64,000 nt of DNA from the NCBI GenBank assembly GCA_045657105.1, contig JAZOSN010000059.1, positions 1 to 64,000 on the forward strand. The letters run 5' to 3'. This document shows positions 1 to 8,313 of this stretch, in pieces. Every line of letters starts with the position of its first letter. Position 1 is the stretch's first letter. Origin of the DNA: SIG672 sp045657105 (GTDB taxonomy: Bacteria > Bacillota > Clostridia > Oscillospirales > CAG-272). The translations under genes and the position numbers were made by a program. The notes below the pieces were generated by a model. It searched no databases. It was not told the origin of the DNA and was given only the letters and a program-made list of their open reading frames with translations.

Positions 1-778
1 CGTTGTAAAGCATTGCAGACCAGCCGTTATCGAACGCGCTGCGGCTCTCACGGAGAGTGATAGCAACGTACTCAAATCCGAACTTGTCAGCGAGCTGCTT
101 TGCAACCGACTTGTAGCCCTCGTGGTTGAGCTTACCGCCGTAAATATCGGTAGCCTCTGCCTCGATACCGAATACGTCCTTTGCGTCCTCCTCGTTCGAG
201 ATGCAAACGTCAACGTACTGGCAAAGATCGGTCATAGCCTCTCTTGCCTGATCTCTCGTCCAGAGCTTTCCGCGATAGTTAAGGTCGCAGGAGATCTTGA
301 TGCCCTTAGCCTTAGCCGCCTTGCATGCCTCCTTGCAGATCTCGACTACGTTTGCGCCGAGTGCGGGAGTAATACCCGTGAAGTGGAACCAATCTACGCC
401 CTCGAAGATAGCGTCCCAATCGAAGTCCTCGCAGGTAGCCTTTGCGATAGCAGAATTTGCACGGTCGTAAATGCAGACCGATCCTCTCTGCGATGCGCCC
501 TTTTCGTTGAAGTAGATACCTACTCTGTCACCGCCGCGAACGATCTTGGTGGTGTCAACGCCATATCTGCGAAGGCTGTTGACCGCGCACTGTCCGATAG
601 CGTGTGCGGGGAGCTTGGTAACAAAAGAAGCGTCCATACCGTAGTTTGCGAGCGAAACTGCTACGTTAGCCTCACCGCCGCCGAAGGTAAATTCGACGTG
701 GTCGCACTGAACGAATCTCTCATAGTTATAGGGTTGAAGTCTGAGCATAAGCTCACCGAATGTAACGATTTTAGCCAT
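1..778 (-). CDS. kdgK: PfkB-family sugar kinase, probably 2-dehydro-3-deoxygluconokinase (partial, C-terminus off the window)
   Basis: About 259 N-terminal residues are visible. The protein opens with MAKIVTFGELMLRL, followed by the PfkB glycine signature FGGGEANVAVSLANYG near residues 32-47, which is typical of ribokinase-fold sugar kinases and especially of KDG kinases. A segment around residues 170-180 (SCDLNYRGKLW) matches the substrate-side strand of KdgK and fructokinase relatives. KdgK phosphorylates 2-keto-3-deoxygluconate with ATP in the cytoplasm. The start ATG has an AAGGAGG site just upstream and a consensus promoter about 95 bases further out. The catalytic Asp-containing C-terminal motif lies beyond the window edge, so the exact sugar (KDG or fructose) is not settled. 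Confidence 0.8.
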   Translation of the reverse strand, partial: MAKIVTFGELMLRLQPYNYERFVQCDHVEFTFGGGEANVAVSLANYGMDASFVTKLPAHAIGQCAVNSLRRYGVDTTKIVRGGDRVGIYFNEKGASQRGSVCIYDRANSAIAKATCEDFDWDAIFEGVDWFHFTGITPALGANVVEICKEACKAAKAKGIKISCDLNYRGKLWTRDQAREAMTDLCQYVDVCISNEEDAKDVFGIEAEATDIYGGKLNHEGYKSVAKQLADKFGFEYVAITLRESRSAFDNGWSAMLYN

Positions 779-871
779 TTTTGGCCTCCTTAAATTATTT
801 TATAATGCCGTCCGTATAGCGCGGACAAAAGTTACAAATTCCGCAGGCAAACAAATTTACCCACTATGGGT

Positions 872-900
872 ATAATAACCCATTTTTCTTTAATTGTCAA
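872..900 (-). promoter_or_regulatory. Sigma-A promoter of the kdgK-like gene
   Basis: On the minus strand there is TTGACA at 895-900, a 17-base spacer, and TATTAT at 872-877. It sits about 95 bases before the kinase start. The boxes are seen directly; promoter activity is inferred. Confidence 0.75.
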
Positions 901-944
901 GTATCAAAGCACTTTTTTAGGAAATTTGAGGTATTTTATTTTCA

Positions 945-981
945 AAACAAAACCGATCCGAGTTCTCATCGGATCGGTTTA
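945..981 (-). terminator. Rho-independent terminator of the protease/peptide-transport operon
   Basis: A ten-base-pair stem (AACCGATCCG with its complement) is followed on the minus strand by a T-rich tail. It lies directly after the small membrane protein that ends the operon and before the kinase promoter. Confidence 0.8.
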
Positions 982-985
982 CGCT

Positions 986-1267
986 TTAAAACAGACTTTG
1001 AAGTCCGCCCATAAGGAGCCACATCACAAAGAATGCCGCCGCGACAAGTCCCATGACCACTATCATCGGGAGAAGCATCACCTTCACGCTCGAAAAATAG
1101 GTCCTGAGATGCTCAAAGACCTTAGGTCTTTGCCTCTCGTCCGGATTTTTTCTTTTTCTGAATTTCCTCGTTTCATCAAGCCCTGACATATCGAACACCG
1201 TCGAGCCGTCGTCAATGTAAACGATCTTTTCCTTTTTTGGCTTCTTCTTTCTTTCCTTATCAGGCAT
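986..1267 (-). CDS. Small membrane protein of unknown function, last gene of the opp operon
   Basis: A 93-residue protein starts at MPDKERKKK. The start overlaps the end of the OppF gene by 8 bases, which suggests translational coupling. Residues 1-60 are very basic (many Lys and Arg). One hydrophobic segment of about 25 residues (VMLLPMIVVMGLVAAAFFVMW) sits near the C-terminus, so a tail-anchored or single-pass protein with a cytoplasmic basic part is likely. A longer reading frame upstream exists but would overlap OppF more deeply. No family is recognised. Its place at the end of a peptide ABC transporter operon suggests an accessory membrane role, but nothing in the sequence shows it. Confidence 0.7.
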   Translation of the reverse strand: MPDKERKKKPKKEKIVYIDDGSTVFDMSGLDETRKFRKRKNPDERQRPKVFEHLRTYFSSVKVMLLPMIVVMGLVAAAFFVMWLLMGGLQSLF

Positions 1268-2360
1268 TGTTATCCGCCTTATCTGCAAGCATATGGCAAG
1301 CCGCGAAATGTCCCTCGCCGTATTCACGGTACTCGGGAGTTATATGACGGCATTTCTCGGTTGCATGAGGGCAACGCGTATGGAAACGGCAACCCTTCGG
1401 GGGATTTGCGGGAGAAGGAATATCACCGCTAAGCACGATACGGTTCATCTTTACGTCGGGATTCGGGTTAGGAATTGCCGAGAAGAGAGCCTTCGTATAG
1501 GGGTGAAGCGGATTTGCAAAAATATCCTTCTTGTTTCCGAACTCCATCATCGCGCCGAGATACATAACGCCGATCTTATCCGAAATGAACTTAACTACCG
1601 ACAGATCGTGAGAAATGAAGAGATAAGTCAGGTTCATCGACTTTTGAAGATCTTTAAGCAGATTGATGATCTGTGCCTGAATAGATACGTCAAGCGCCGA
1701 AACCGGCTCGTCACAGATAACAAGCTGAGGATTTACCGAAAGTGCTCTTGCAATACATATTCTCTGACGCTGACCGCCCGAGAACTCGTGAGGATATCTC
1801 TCGAAGTAGTAATCGCGAAGTCCGCACTTTTCCATAAGATCCATAACGTAATCCTTGACCTGACTTGGCGGAACGATCTTATGAACCTTTACAGGCTCGG
1901 AAAGAATGTCGCCGACGGTGCTTCTCGGAGGAAGCGAGGAATACGGATCCTGGAATATTATCTGCATTTTGGTACGTATCGAGCGCATCTGCGCCTTACT
2001 GAAATTTGTTATATCCTGTCCGCCGAAGAATATCTTTCCTCCGTCAGAGGGATAAAGCTTCAGAACGGTACGTCCCATAGTGGTCTTTCCGCAACCCGAC
2101 TCGCCAACGATACCGAGGGTTTCACCGGGCTTCAGCTTAAAGGAAACGTCATCGACCGCAACGAGGTTTTGAAGCACCTTTCCGGTAAAGCTCTTCTTTA
2201 TAGGGAAGCACTTTCTGAGGTGTCTTACCTCGAGAAGCGCGTCAGGATCGAGCGGTTTTTTCATATCCTCTTCGATCTGAGCCTTGCGAGCGGCGCTTTC
2301 CTCGGCGGCGATCTTTTCATCGTCGTATATAAAATTTTCGTCTTTTATAATATCTGACAT
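1260..2360 (-). CDS. oppF: Oligopeptide/dipeptide ABC transporter ATPase, OppF/DppF type
   Basis: A 366-residue cytoplasmic ATPase that powers peptide import. The Walker A motif GESGCGKTT lies near residues 86-94, the Q-loop in IFQDPYSSL, the signature LSGGQ-like FSGGQRQR, Walker B LVICDEP, and the H-loop ISHD. The C-terminal oligopeptide-transporter extension with the Cys-bearing motif GCRFHTRCPHA is present, as in OppF/DppF. An N-terminal extension of about 35 charged residues is a little longer than usual. The gene starts one base after the stop of oppD, and its AAGGAGG site lies inside the end of oppD. OppD and OppF normally form a heterodimer with the OppBC permeases. Confidence 0.95.
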   Translation of the reverse strand: MSDIIKDENFIYDDEKIAAEESAARKAQIEEDMKKPLDPDALLEVRHLRKCFPIKKSFTGKVLQNLVAVDDVSFKLKPGETLGIVGESGCGKTTMGRTVLKLYPSDGGKIFFGGQDITNFSKAQMRSIRTKMQIIFQDPYSSLPPRSTVGDILSEPVKVHKIVPPSQVKDYVMDLMEKCGLRDYYFERYPHEFSGGQRQRICIARALSVNPQLVICDEPVSALDVSIQAQIINLLKDLQKSMNLTYLFISHDLSVVKFISDKIGVMYLGAMMEFGNKKDIFANPLHPYTKALFSAIPNPNPDVKMNRIVLSGDIPSPANPPKGCRFHTRCPHATEKCRHITPEYREYGEGHFAACHMLADKADNNA

Positions 2361-2361
2361 A

Positions 2362-3594
2362 TTACTCGGTCGCCTCCTTTTCGCCTTCGCTGTAAAGATG
2401 GCAAGCTACATAGTGTGTGGGGCTTACCTGTATCATTCCGGGATAATCTCCCGAGCATTTTGCTATGCATTTAGAGCATCTTTCCTTGAAATAGCAGTAG
2501 GAAGGCATATTTACGGGGTTAGGTACGTTTCCGGGAATATTGAAAAGTGCGTCCTCGTCCGAGTCCATCGTGGGCTTCGATTTTTGAAGTCCTATCGTGT
2601 ATGGATGCATCGGATTATGGAATATTTCCGAAACGGTTCCCCTCTCGATAACTCTTCCCGCATACATAACGACAACGTAATCCGCCATTTCGGCGATAAT
2701 TCCGAGGTCGTGAGTAATGAGAAGCACTGCGCCGTTGATTTTATGTTTAAGATCGCGGAGCAGATCGAGTATCTGAGCCTGTATAGTAACGTCGAGAGCG
2801 GTCGTGGGCTCGTCGGCAATTATGAGTCGGGGGTTGCAGGCAAGCGCCATCGAGATCATAACTCTCTGTCGCATACCTCCCGATAGCTCGTGCGGATAGG
2901 ATTTATAAACACGCTCGGGAGCGGCAATTCCGACAAGCTCGAGCATCTCTATCGACTTAGCCTTTGCCATTTCGCGAGTCGCGCCCGGCACGTGGATAAA
3001 GGTCACCTCGTCGAGCTGTTCACCTATTGTGAACACAGGATTTAGCGATGTCATCGGCTCCTGGAATATCATAGACACCTGTCTGCCGCGAATACGGTGT
3101 ATTTCTTTTATCGGCATCTCTGCGATGTCATATACCTTTTCCTCTGTTTCTGCATTTACAAGAGGATTTCCCTTCTTATCACGCTTATAATCGCTCGATG
3201 CGAAGCGGATATGACCGGAAACTATCTGTCCCTGAGGACCTTGGAGAAGTCGCATTACCGACATACTCGTAACCGATTTTCCGCAGCCCGATTCTCCGAC
3301 GACTCCGACGGTCGAGCCCTTCGGAACCTCAAAGGAAACTCCGTTTACCGCCTTGACTATACCCTGATCGGTGAAGAAATAGGTGTGAAGATCCTCGATT
3401 TCGAGAATATTGTCGGGATTTTTCATTTCGGTAACGAACTCGCTCTCGTCTGCACGGCGATATTTGCGGCTTTCGAGCTCACGCATTATCTTGGCGTTAG
3501 CCTTAGCGATAGCGCGGACCTCGCGTCCCGAAAGATAGTGACTCTTAGGCTTCGACTGGGTGGCCGAAGCGTTGTTTTCGTTTTTCTTTTTCAT
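2362..3594 (-). CDS. oppD: Oligopeptide/dipeptide ABC transporter ATPase, OppD/DppD type
   Basis: A 410-residue ATPase with Walker A GESGCGKSVT, Q-loop MIFQEPMTSLNP, signature LSGGMRQR, Walker B LIIADEPTTALD and H-loop LITHD. The Met-rich LSGGMRQRV form and the C-terminal Cys cluster (YCYFKERCSKC) are typical of OppD. A charged N-terminal extension of about 60 residues precedes the ATPase core. I chose the ATG at 3594 rather than an in-frame GTG nine bases upstream, because the GTG lies inside the AGGAGGTG ribosome site. The start is five bases after the oppC stop, and that ribosome site is made from the last codons of oppC. Confidence 0.93.
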   Translation of the reverse strand: MKKKNENNASATQSKPKSHYLSGREVRAIAKANAKIMRELESRKYRRADESEFVTEMKNPDNILEIEDLHTYFFTDQGIVKAVNGVSFEVPKGSTVGVVGESGCGKSVTSMSVMRLLQGPQGQIVSGHIRFASSDYKRDKKGNPLVNAETEEKVYDIAEMPIKEIHRIRGRQVSMIFQEPMTSLNPVFTIGEQLDEVTFIHVPGATREMAKAKSIEMLELVGIAAPERVYKSYPHELSGGMRQRVMISMALACNPRLIIADEPTTALDVTIQAQILDLLRDLKHKINGAVLLITHDLGIIAEMADYVVVMYAGRVIERGTVSEIFHNPMHPYTIGLQKSKPTMDSDEDALFNIPGNVPNPVNMPSYCYFKERCSKCIAKCSGDYPGMIQVSPTHYVACHLYSEGEKEATE

Positions 3595-3599
3595 CGCCG

Positions 3600-4676
3600 T
3601 CACCTCCTCATCTTGGGGTCGAGCGCATCACGCAGTCCGTCGCCCACAAAGTTGAATCCGAGAACTGCAAGTATAATGCATATTCCGGGAGGTCCCCAGA
3701 CGTTAAAGAAGTTCTGGAGAATGTTTTGGTCGGAAGCGATAATATTTATCATCGTTCCCCACGCTGCATAAGGTGCTCTTACACCCATATTAAGGTAGGA
3801 AAGCGATGCCTCGTAAAGTATCATACTACCAAGACTGAGCGTCATCGACACGATAAGCTGAGGCATTACGTTCGGAATAAGGTGCTTGAATATCTTACGC
3901 TTTACCGAATATCCCATAGCCTCTGCCGCTACCATATACTCCTGCTCGCGGAGCGAGAGTATCTGTCCTCTTACAAGACGTGCCGTTCCCGGCCACGAGA
4001 AGAGCGTCAGATAAGCCATAAGATAGTAGATACGATGCTGCGACGGAACCTCTGCCGAATCAAGCAAAGTACCTATTATAAGAAGTATCGGAAATCCGGG
4101 AAGACATATAAGTATATCACAAAGTCGCATTATAATATCATCGACTATTCCGCCGAAATATCCCGCAATTCCGCCGAATATAACGCCGAATATCGTGATT
4201 GCAAATACGGCTATAAAGCTTACCGTAAGCGATATTTTTCCGCCGTACATAAGTCTTGTAAAGACATCTCTGCCGTCCTTATCGGTACCGAGAATGTGGT
4301 CTGCGCTCGGCGCGGCAAGAGAATTCAGAGGCTTCGTGGTTTCGACGACCTGATACATAGTATAGGTTTCGCCGTCCTTTTCATAGGTGACCTCGGCATA
4401 CGTATAATCGATCTTTCCCGACATATCCTGCTCGGTTTCTCCCCACTGTGTAAACACGAGCGGTCCTACCCAACAGAATACGAAAAGTCCGACTATCATT
4501 ACGAGTCCGACGATACTGAGCTTCGAGCGGAAAAATCTGCGAAGCACCATTCGCATCGGGGACATAAGGCGTACGTTTTTATCAAGAGGCGCATTTTCTT
4601 CTTCGCTCTGAGCTACTGCCGTAACGTTTTTTACGGTTTCAATCTGAGCTTCGGTGTTTTCATTACGATTGTCCAT
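3600..4676 (-). CDS. oppC: Peptide ABC transporter permease, OppC/DppC type
   Basis: A 358-residue inner-membrane permease. It has a charged N-terminal region (residues 1-45), a first membrane segment near 55-75, an extracytoplasmic stretch (about 75-145), and then the five-helix BPD_transp_1 domain. The EAA-like loop reads YMVAAEAMGYSVKRKIFKHLIPN, the usual docking site for the ATPases. The extracytoplasmic stretch contains acidic and Tyr-rich sequence and is longer than in E. coli OppC. The ribosome site GGAGGCGG lies upstream of the ATG. It follows oppB by 15 bases in the same operon. Confidence 0.93.
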   Translation of the reverse strand: MDNRNENTEAQIETVKNVTAVAQSEEENAPLDKNVRLMSPMRMVLRRFFRSKLSIVGLVMIVGLFVFCWVGPLVFTQWGETEQDMSGKIDYTYAEVTYEKDGETYTMYQVVETTKPLNSLAAPSADHILGTDKDGRDVFTRLMYGGKISLTVSFIAVFAITIFGVIFGGIAGYFGGIVDDIIMRLCDILICLPGFPILLIIGTLLDSAEVPSQHRIYYLMAYLTLFSWPGTARLVRGQILSLREQEYMVAAEAMGYSVKRKIFKHLIPNVMPQLIVSMTLSLGSMILYEASLSYLNMGVRAPYAAWGTMINIIASDQNILQNFFNVWGPPGICIILAVLGFNFVGDGLRDALDPKMRR

Positions 4677-4691
4677 TTTCTGCCGCCTCCT

Positions 4692-5684
4692 TTATTTAAG
4701 TTTAACTCTGGGGTCAACTATAACGTACATAAGGTCGGCAAGCAGGATTCCCATTACGCTGAGCAGCGCAAGGAACATATTATATCCCATGATAAAGGGA
4801 ATATCCGCTTCTATCATTGCCTTGTATGCAACGTTACCTATACCGGGCAGGTCAAAGACCTGCTCGGTAATTATAGCACCCGAGAAGAGCGAGGGGAGAA
4901 GTCCCGCAAGGTTGGTAACGAGCGGTATCAGAGTGTTTCTGAACGCGTGCTTATATACCACCTTGCTCTCTTTAAGGCCCTTTGCGCGGGCCGTTCTGAC
5001 ATAGTCAGAGTTCATAACCTCGAGCATTTCGGTTCTGGTCATTCTCATTCTTGCACCGATACTGAGTATTACTACGGTAAGTATCGGTATAAAGAGGTGA
5101 CTCAGATAGTCGAGTATTTTTTCAAATCCAACGTAAGACTGCGTTGCATTTTCAAGTCCTGTTGGCGGGAACCAACCGAGCTCCATCGCAAGAACGTCTT
5201 TGAGCATCTGTCCGAAGAAGAAGGACGGAAGCGATATTCCTATCATAACGAGGATAGTTACGACGTAGTCGCGTATCGAATACTGGTGTGTTGCCGCGGT
5301 GATACCGAGCGGTATCGCTATCATAAACTCGAAAAGCGTTGCTATAAGAGCGACCGCAAACGATACGCCCATATGATCTCTTATAACGTCGATTACCGGA
5401 ACTCCGTATTTAAAGCTCGTTCCGAAATCAAACCGACACAGTGACGCCAGCCAGTTTCCGTATCCTTTAAGAATACCGAGAAAGCTGTTATCTTCAAGAC
5501 CGTATAGCTTTTTCATGCTTTCGATGGTTTCTTCGGGGATAGTCGCGCCGCCCTGGTTCATCGCAGCTATCTTACTGTCGATGAAGCTGACGGGCATACA
5601 TCTGACCAGAATATATATGATAAGCGACACGCCGAGCAGGATAAGCACTGCAAGCGCAAGTCTTTTAATTATATACTTTAACAT
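4692..5684 (-). CDS. oppB: Peptide ABC transporter permease, OppB/DppB type
   Basis: A 330-residue permease beginning MLKYIIKRLALAVLILLGVS, the usual OppB first helix. A large periplasm-side loop (residues 30-105) comes before the core permease domain. The EAA-like loop DYVRTARAKGLKESKVVYKH occurs near residues 235-255. The C-terminus DLMYVIVDPRVKL is characteristic of the family. The gene begins 15 bases after the stop of the binding-protein gene, with a modest AGGAC ribosome site. With OppC it should form the membrane channel for peptides delivered by the upstream lipoprotein. Confidence 0.95.
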   Translation of the reverse strand: MLKYIIKRLALAVLILLGVSLIIYILVRCMPVSFIDSKIAAMNQGGATIPEETIESMKKLYGLEDNSFLGILKGYGNWLASLCRFDFGTSFKYGVPVIDVIRDHMGVSFAVALIATLFEFMIAIPLGITAATHQYSIRDYVVTILVMIGISLPSFFFGQMLKDVLAMELGWFPPTGLENATQSYVGFEKILDYLSHLFIPILTVVILSIGARMRMTRTEMLEVMNSDYVRTARAKGLKESKVVYKHAFRNTLIPLVTNLAGLLPSLFSGAIITEQVFDLPGIGNVAYKAMIEADIPFIMGYNMFLALLSVMGILLADLMYVIVDPRVKLK

Positions 5685-5699
5685 TAGTTATCGTCCTGT

Positions 5700-8297
5700 T
5701 CAGTCTGCAAATTCGATTTCCCAGATGTGGTCAAGGGGAGAAGTATAGGGATTAAGCTCTGCCTGTGTGGGAAGCGTAGATGTCTTGATTACCTTTGCAT
5801 TGTAAGCATAAAGTACCATACGCTGATATACGGGAAGCTCAACTGCAAGGTCAAGAACGTATCCCATAGCCTCTTCGTAAAGCTCTCTGCGCTCGTCCTG
5901 ATCCTCGGTTTCTCTTGCTTCGTCGATGACGTTACTGAGCTTATTGAGGATACTGTTTTCCTCGAAGTACGTACTGGTATCGTTGAGAATTTCGCGGTAG
6001 CCCCAAGCAAGGGTACTGGTCGCGCTCGAATTCTTGTGATATACCTGATACATATCGGGGTCGATCGTCGAGCCCCAAGCCGCCGCCCATACTGCGAGCG
6101 ATCCGGTACTGAGCTTGGTAAGAGCCTGAGTATCGGGAACTACCTCGATGTCCCAACCGCATTCGTTGAGAAGCTCTGCCGCGCTCTGGAAGGTCTGATA
6201 GGTCGGGTGGTCGGTGAGGTTAGCACCTGCGATGGTGAACTTGATTTTAAGCTGAGCATCGCCTGCTACGACGCCTGCCTTTTGCATATAGTCCTCGATA
6301 GACTCCTTGGCGTCGGCTCTGTTGAATACGAGAGCAGGATAATCGTGATAGTTATCACGGCTGTTGTTACCCGAATCGTCCTTCGGATATGCCCAGCTTA
6401 CGGTGGACATCGGCCAGTAGATGGTTTCTGCCATACCGGTACTGTAATAGCTGAGCGCAAGGCTTGTGTTCATCGCGCACATAATAGCCTTACGGATATT
6501 GATGTTCGGAACCTTTCCTGCATTGATACCGATATAACCGTAACCGAGCTGATCGGTGTAGGTCTTTTCGATACCCTCGGATTTAAGTCCGTTGATCTTG
6601 TCAATGTTGTCCTGAGTGAACTGAGGAGTTACGAAGTGAACCGTTCCGCTTTCGAGAGCGTTAAGTGCGTTGGACGCGCTAACTACCTGATAACGGAGCT
6701 TTTCGATCTTGGGAGTACCAAGAAGGAAGTTGGGGTTTGCCTTGAAATATACGATGTTATTACTGAAAAATTCAGTAGTCTTAGGATCGTCCGCGTTAGC
6801 GCTGTTAGTTACCTTGTAGGGACCTGCGCCTACGGGAAGCTTAACGTTTCTGGGGGACTGGATAACGTCGGTCATAAAGTCGAACGAGCCGTACTCTACG
6901 CCGAACTGATTATTTTCAATATCAACGGTATATCCGGGAGCGTAGTAGTGCTGGGGCGCTACCGAGAATGCGAAGTTCCAGATAGCCTTCGGGTCAACGC
7001 CGTTAATGGTTATCTGAAGAACGTCGTACTCGTCAGATGCCTTGGTCGTACCGTCTGCATTATGCTCCTGTGCGATCTTGTAGGTGTTGTTTCCTACGTT
7101 TATCGAGGTAAGGTCGGTACTATGTCCGAGAGAAACGATGCCCGAGATATTTTCAACTGCAAGCTTTCCGTCCTTTACGTTTTCACGGAGAAGAACTTCC
7201 TTAGCCTTTGCGGTGTACTCGGTGGTAAGAGTCTGAGCGGTAGCCCAGTAGCGAAGGATCTGATGAAGCTCCTGTTCAATCTTCGAGCCGTAAACGTACT
7301 CGATAGCCGAAGCCTTATCCTTAACGACGTCGGTGCTGTAATGTCTGATTACTTCCTTGATCTTGGACTTGATGTCCTTGTTGTTTTCGTCCTTTTCGTA
7401 TTTGATCTCGACGTAGCCCTCTGCATACATGAAGGAGGTTACCTCGTCAAATTCGCCGGTCGACTTGTAGGGCTCTTCGATGTAAGCCTCTTTCGAGCTT
7501 ACGTAGTCGGTTTCGAGCTCTTCCTTGAAGAGCTTGAGAGTGTACTCGTAGTCCTCGCGGAGCTGTTCTCTATACCACTCATCATCATAGTTCTCGTTTC
7601 CGGTAGCAACTGCCTTCTTATATCCCGAGCTGGGTGCATGCTTGGAGATCGCGTCGATCATTTTATCGTAATTCGCACTGTATCCGCTCTGCTGCTTACC
7701 TACTGTCATATAGAGGTTGATAAGCTCGTTTATACGGTCCTCTGCTCTTGCGCCCGCGGTTTCGGAAATAGCGTCGTCTGTTCCGGAGGAGCTCGATCCG
7801 AGAGTCTGGGTTCTGTAATTCTGAAGACCTACTATATCGGTCGAATACATGGTGGAAGATCCGGTATAAACGGGATCAAGATAAACGTAGAGATTGAAGA
7901 GAACGTCGTTCATCGTGAGCGGCTTGCCGTCAGAGAACTTGATTCCGTTCTTGATAACGAAGGTGTATACGGTGGTATCGTTACCCTCGTTGCGAGCTAT
8001 CGAGTAGTCCTTTACTACGACTGCCTCGTTATCACCGCAAGCAACGACCACCTCGCCGTTTTCATAGCCTGTGGTGAGCATACCGATCTGAGTCATCGCA
8101 ACGATGGTTCCGTCGGCTGCGGTCGTCGAGAAGAAGGGGTTGAAAAGTCCGTCGAGGTCCTCGGTCATTATAACGAGGGCGTCCGGTCTTTGTGTCTGTC
8201 CGTCACCGTCACCGCCTTTTTTACAGCCGGTCACGTTGACTGCAACTCCCATGCACATAATAGCGCAAAGAAGAAGTGCAATAATTCTTTTTTTCAT
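5700..8297 (-). CDS. oppA: Peptide-binding lipoprotein (SBP family 5), with a large internal insertion
   Basis: An 865-residue extracytoplasmic binding protein. The signal peptide ends in lipobox VTGC, giving a lipidated Cys25. The SBP_bac_5 core is seen in YTFVIKNGIKFSDGKPLTMNDVLFNLYVY (about residues 110-140) and later in a stretch with GAGPYKVT, IRKAIMCAMN and the C-terminal PVYQRM. Usual family length is 500-600 residues. The extra length is mostly between about residues 145 and 395: a charged, probably helical stretch rich in Glu, Lys and Tyr. The ribosome site is AGGAGG. It is placed between the surface lipoprotein and oppB, so it probably captures peptides released by the co-transcribed protease. 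Confidence 0.92.
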   Translation of the reverse strand: MKKRIIALLLCAIMCMGVAVNVTGCKKGGDGDGQTQRPDALVIMTEDLDGLFNPFFSTTAADGTIVAMTQIGMLTTGYENGEVVVACGDNEAVVVKDYSIARNEGNDTTVYTFVIKNGIKFSDGKPLTMNDVLFNLYVYLDPVYTGSSTMYSTDIVGLQNYRTQTLGSSSSGTDDAISETAGARAEDRINELINLYMTVGKQQSGYSANYDKMIDAISKHAPSSGYKKAVATGNENYDDEWYREQLREDYEYTLKLFKEELETDYVSSKEAYIEEPYKSTGEFDEVTSFMYAEGYVEIKYEKDENNKDIKSKIKEVIRHYSTDVVKDKASAIEYVYGSKIEQELHQILRYWATAQTLTTEYTAKAKEVLLRENVKDGKLAVENISGIVSLGHSTDLTSINVGNNTYKIAQEHNADGTTKASDEYDVLQITINGVDPKAIWNFAFSVAPQHYYAPGYTVDIENNQFGVEYGSFDFMTDVIQSPRNVKLPVGAGPYKVTNSANADDPKTTEFFSNNIVYFKANPNFLLGTPKIEKLRYQVVSASNALNALESGTVHFVTPQFTQDNIDKINGLKSEGIEKTYTDQLGYGYIGINAGKVPNINIRKAIMCAMNTSLALSYYSTGMAETIYWPMSTVSWAYPKDDSGNNSRDNYHDYPALVFNRADAKESIEDYMQKAGVVAGDAQLKIKFTIAGANLTDHPTYQTFQSAAELLNECGWDIEVVPDTQALTKLSTGSLAVWAAAWGSTIDPDMYQVYHKNSSATSTLAWGYREILNDTSTYFEENSILNKLSNVIDEARETEDQDERRELYEEAMGYVLDLAVELPVYQRMVLYAYNAKVIKTSTLPTQAELNPYTSPLDHIWEIEFAD

Positions 8298-8313
8298 ATT
8301 TATATCCTCCTAT

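Noticed and set aside
866..1186. Plus-strand open frame of 106 codons
   Set aside because: It spans the minus-strand promoter, terminator and small membrane protein gene and has no ribosome site.
3592..3603. GTG start of OppD nine bases upstream of the chosen ATG
   Set aside because: The GTG is part of the AGGAGGTG ribosome site itself.
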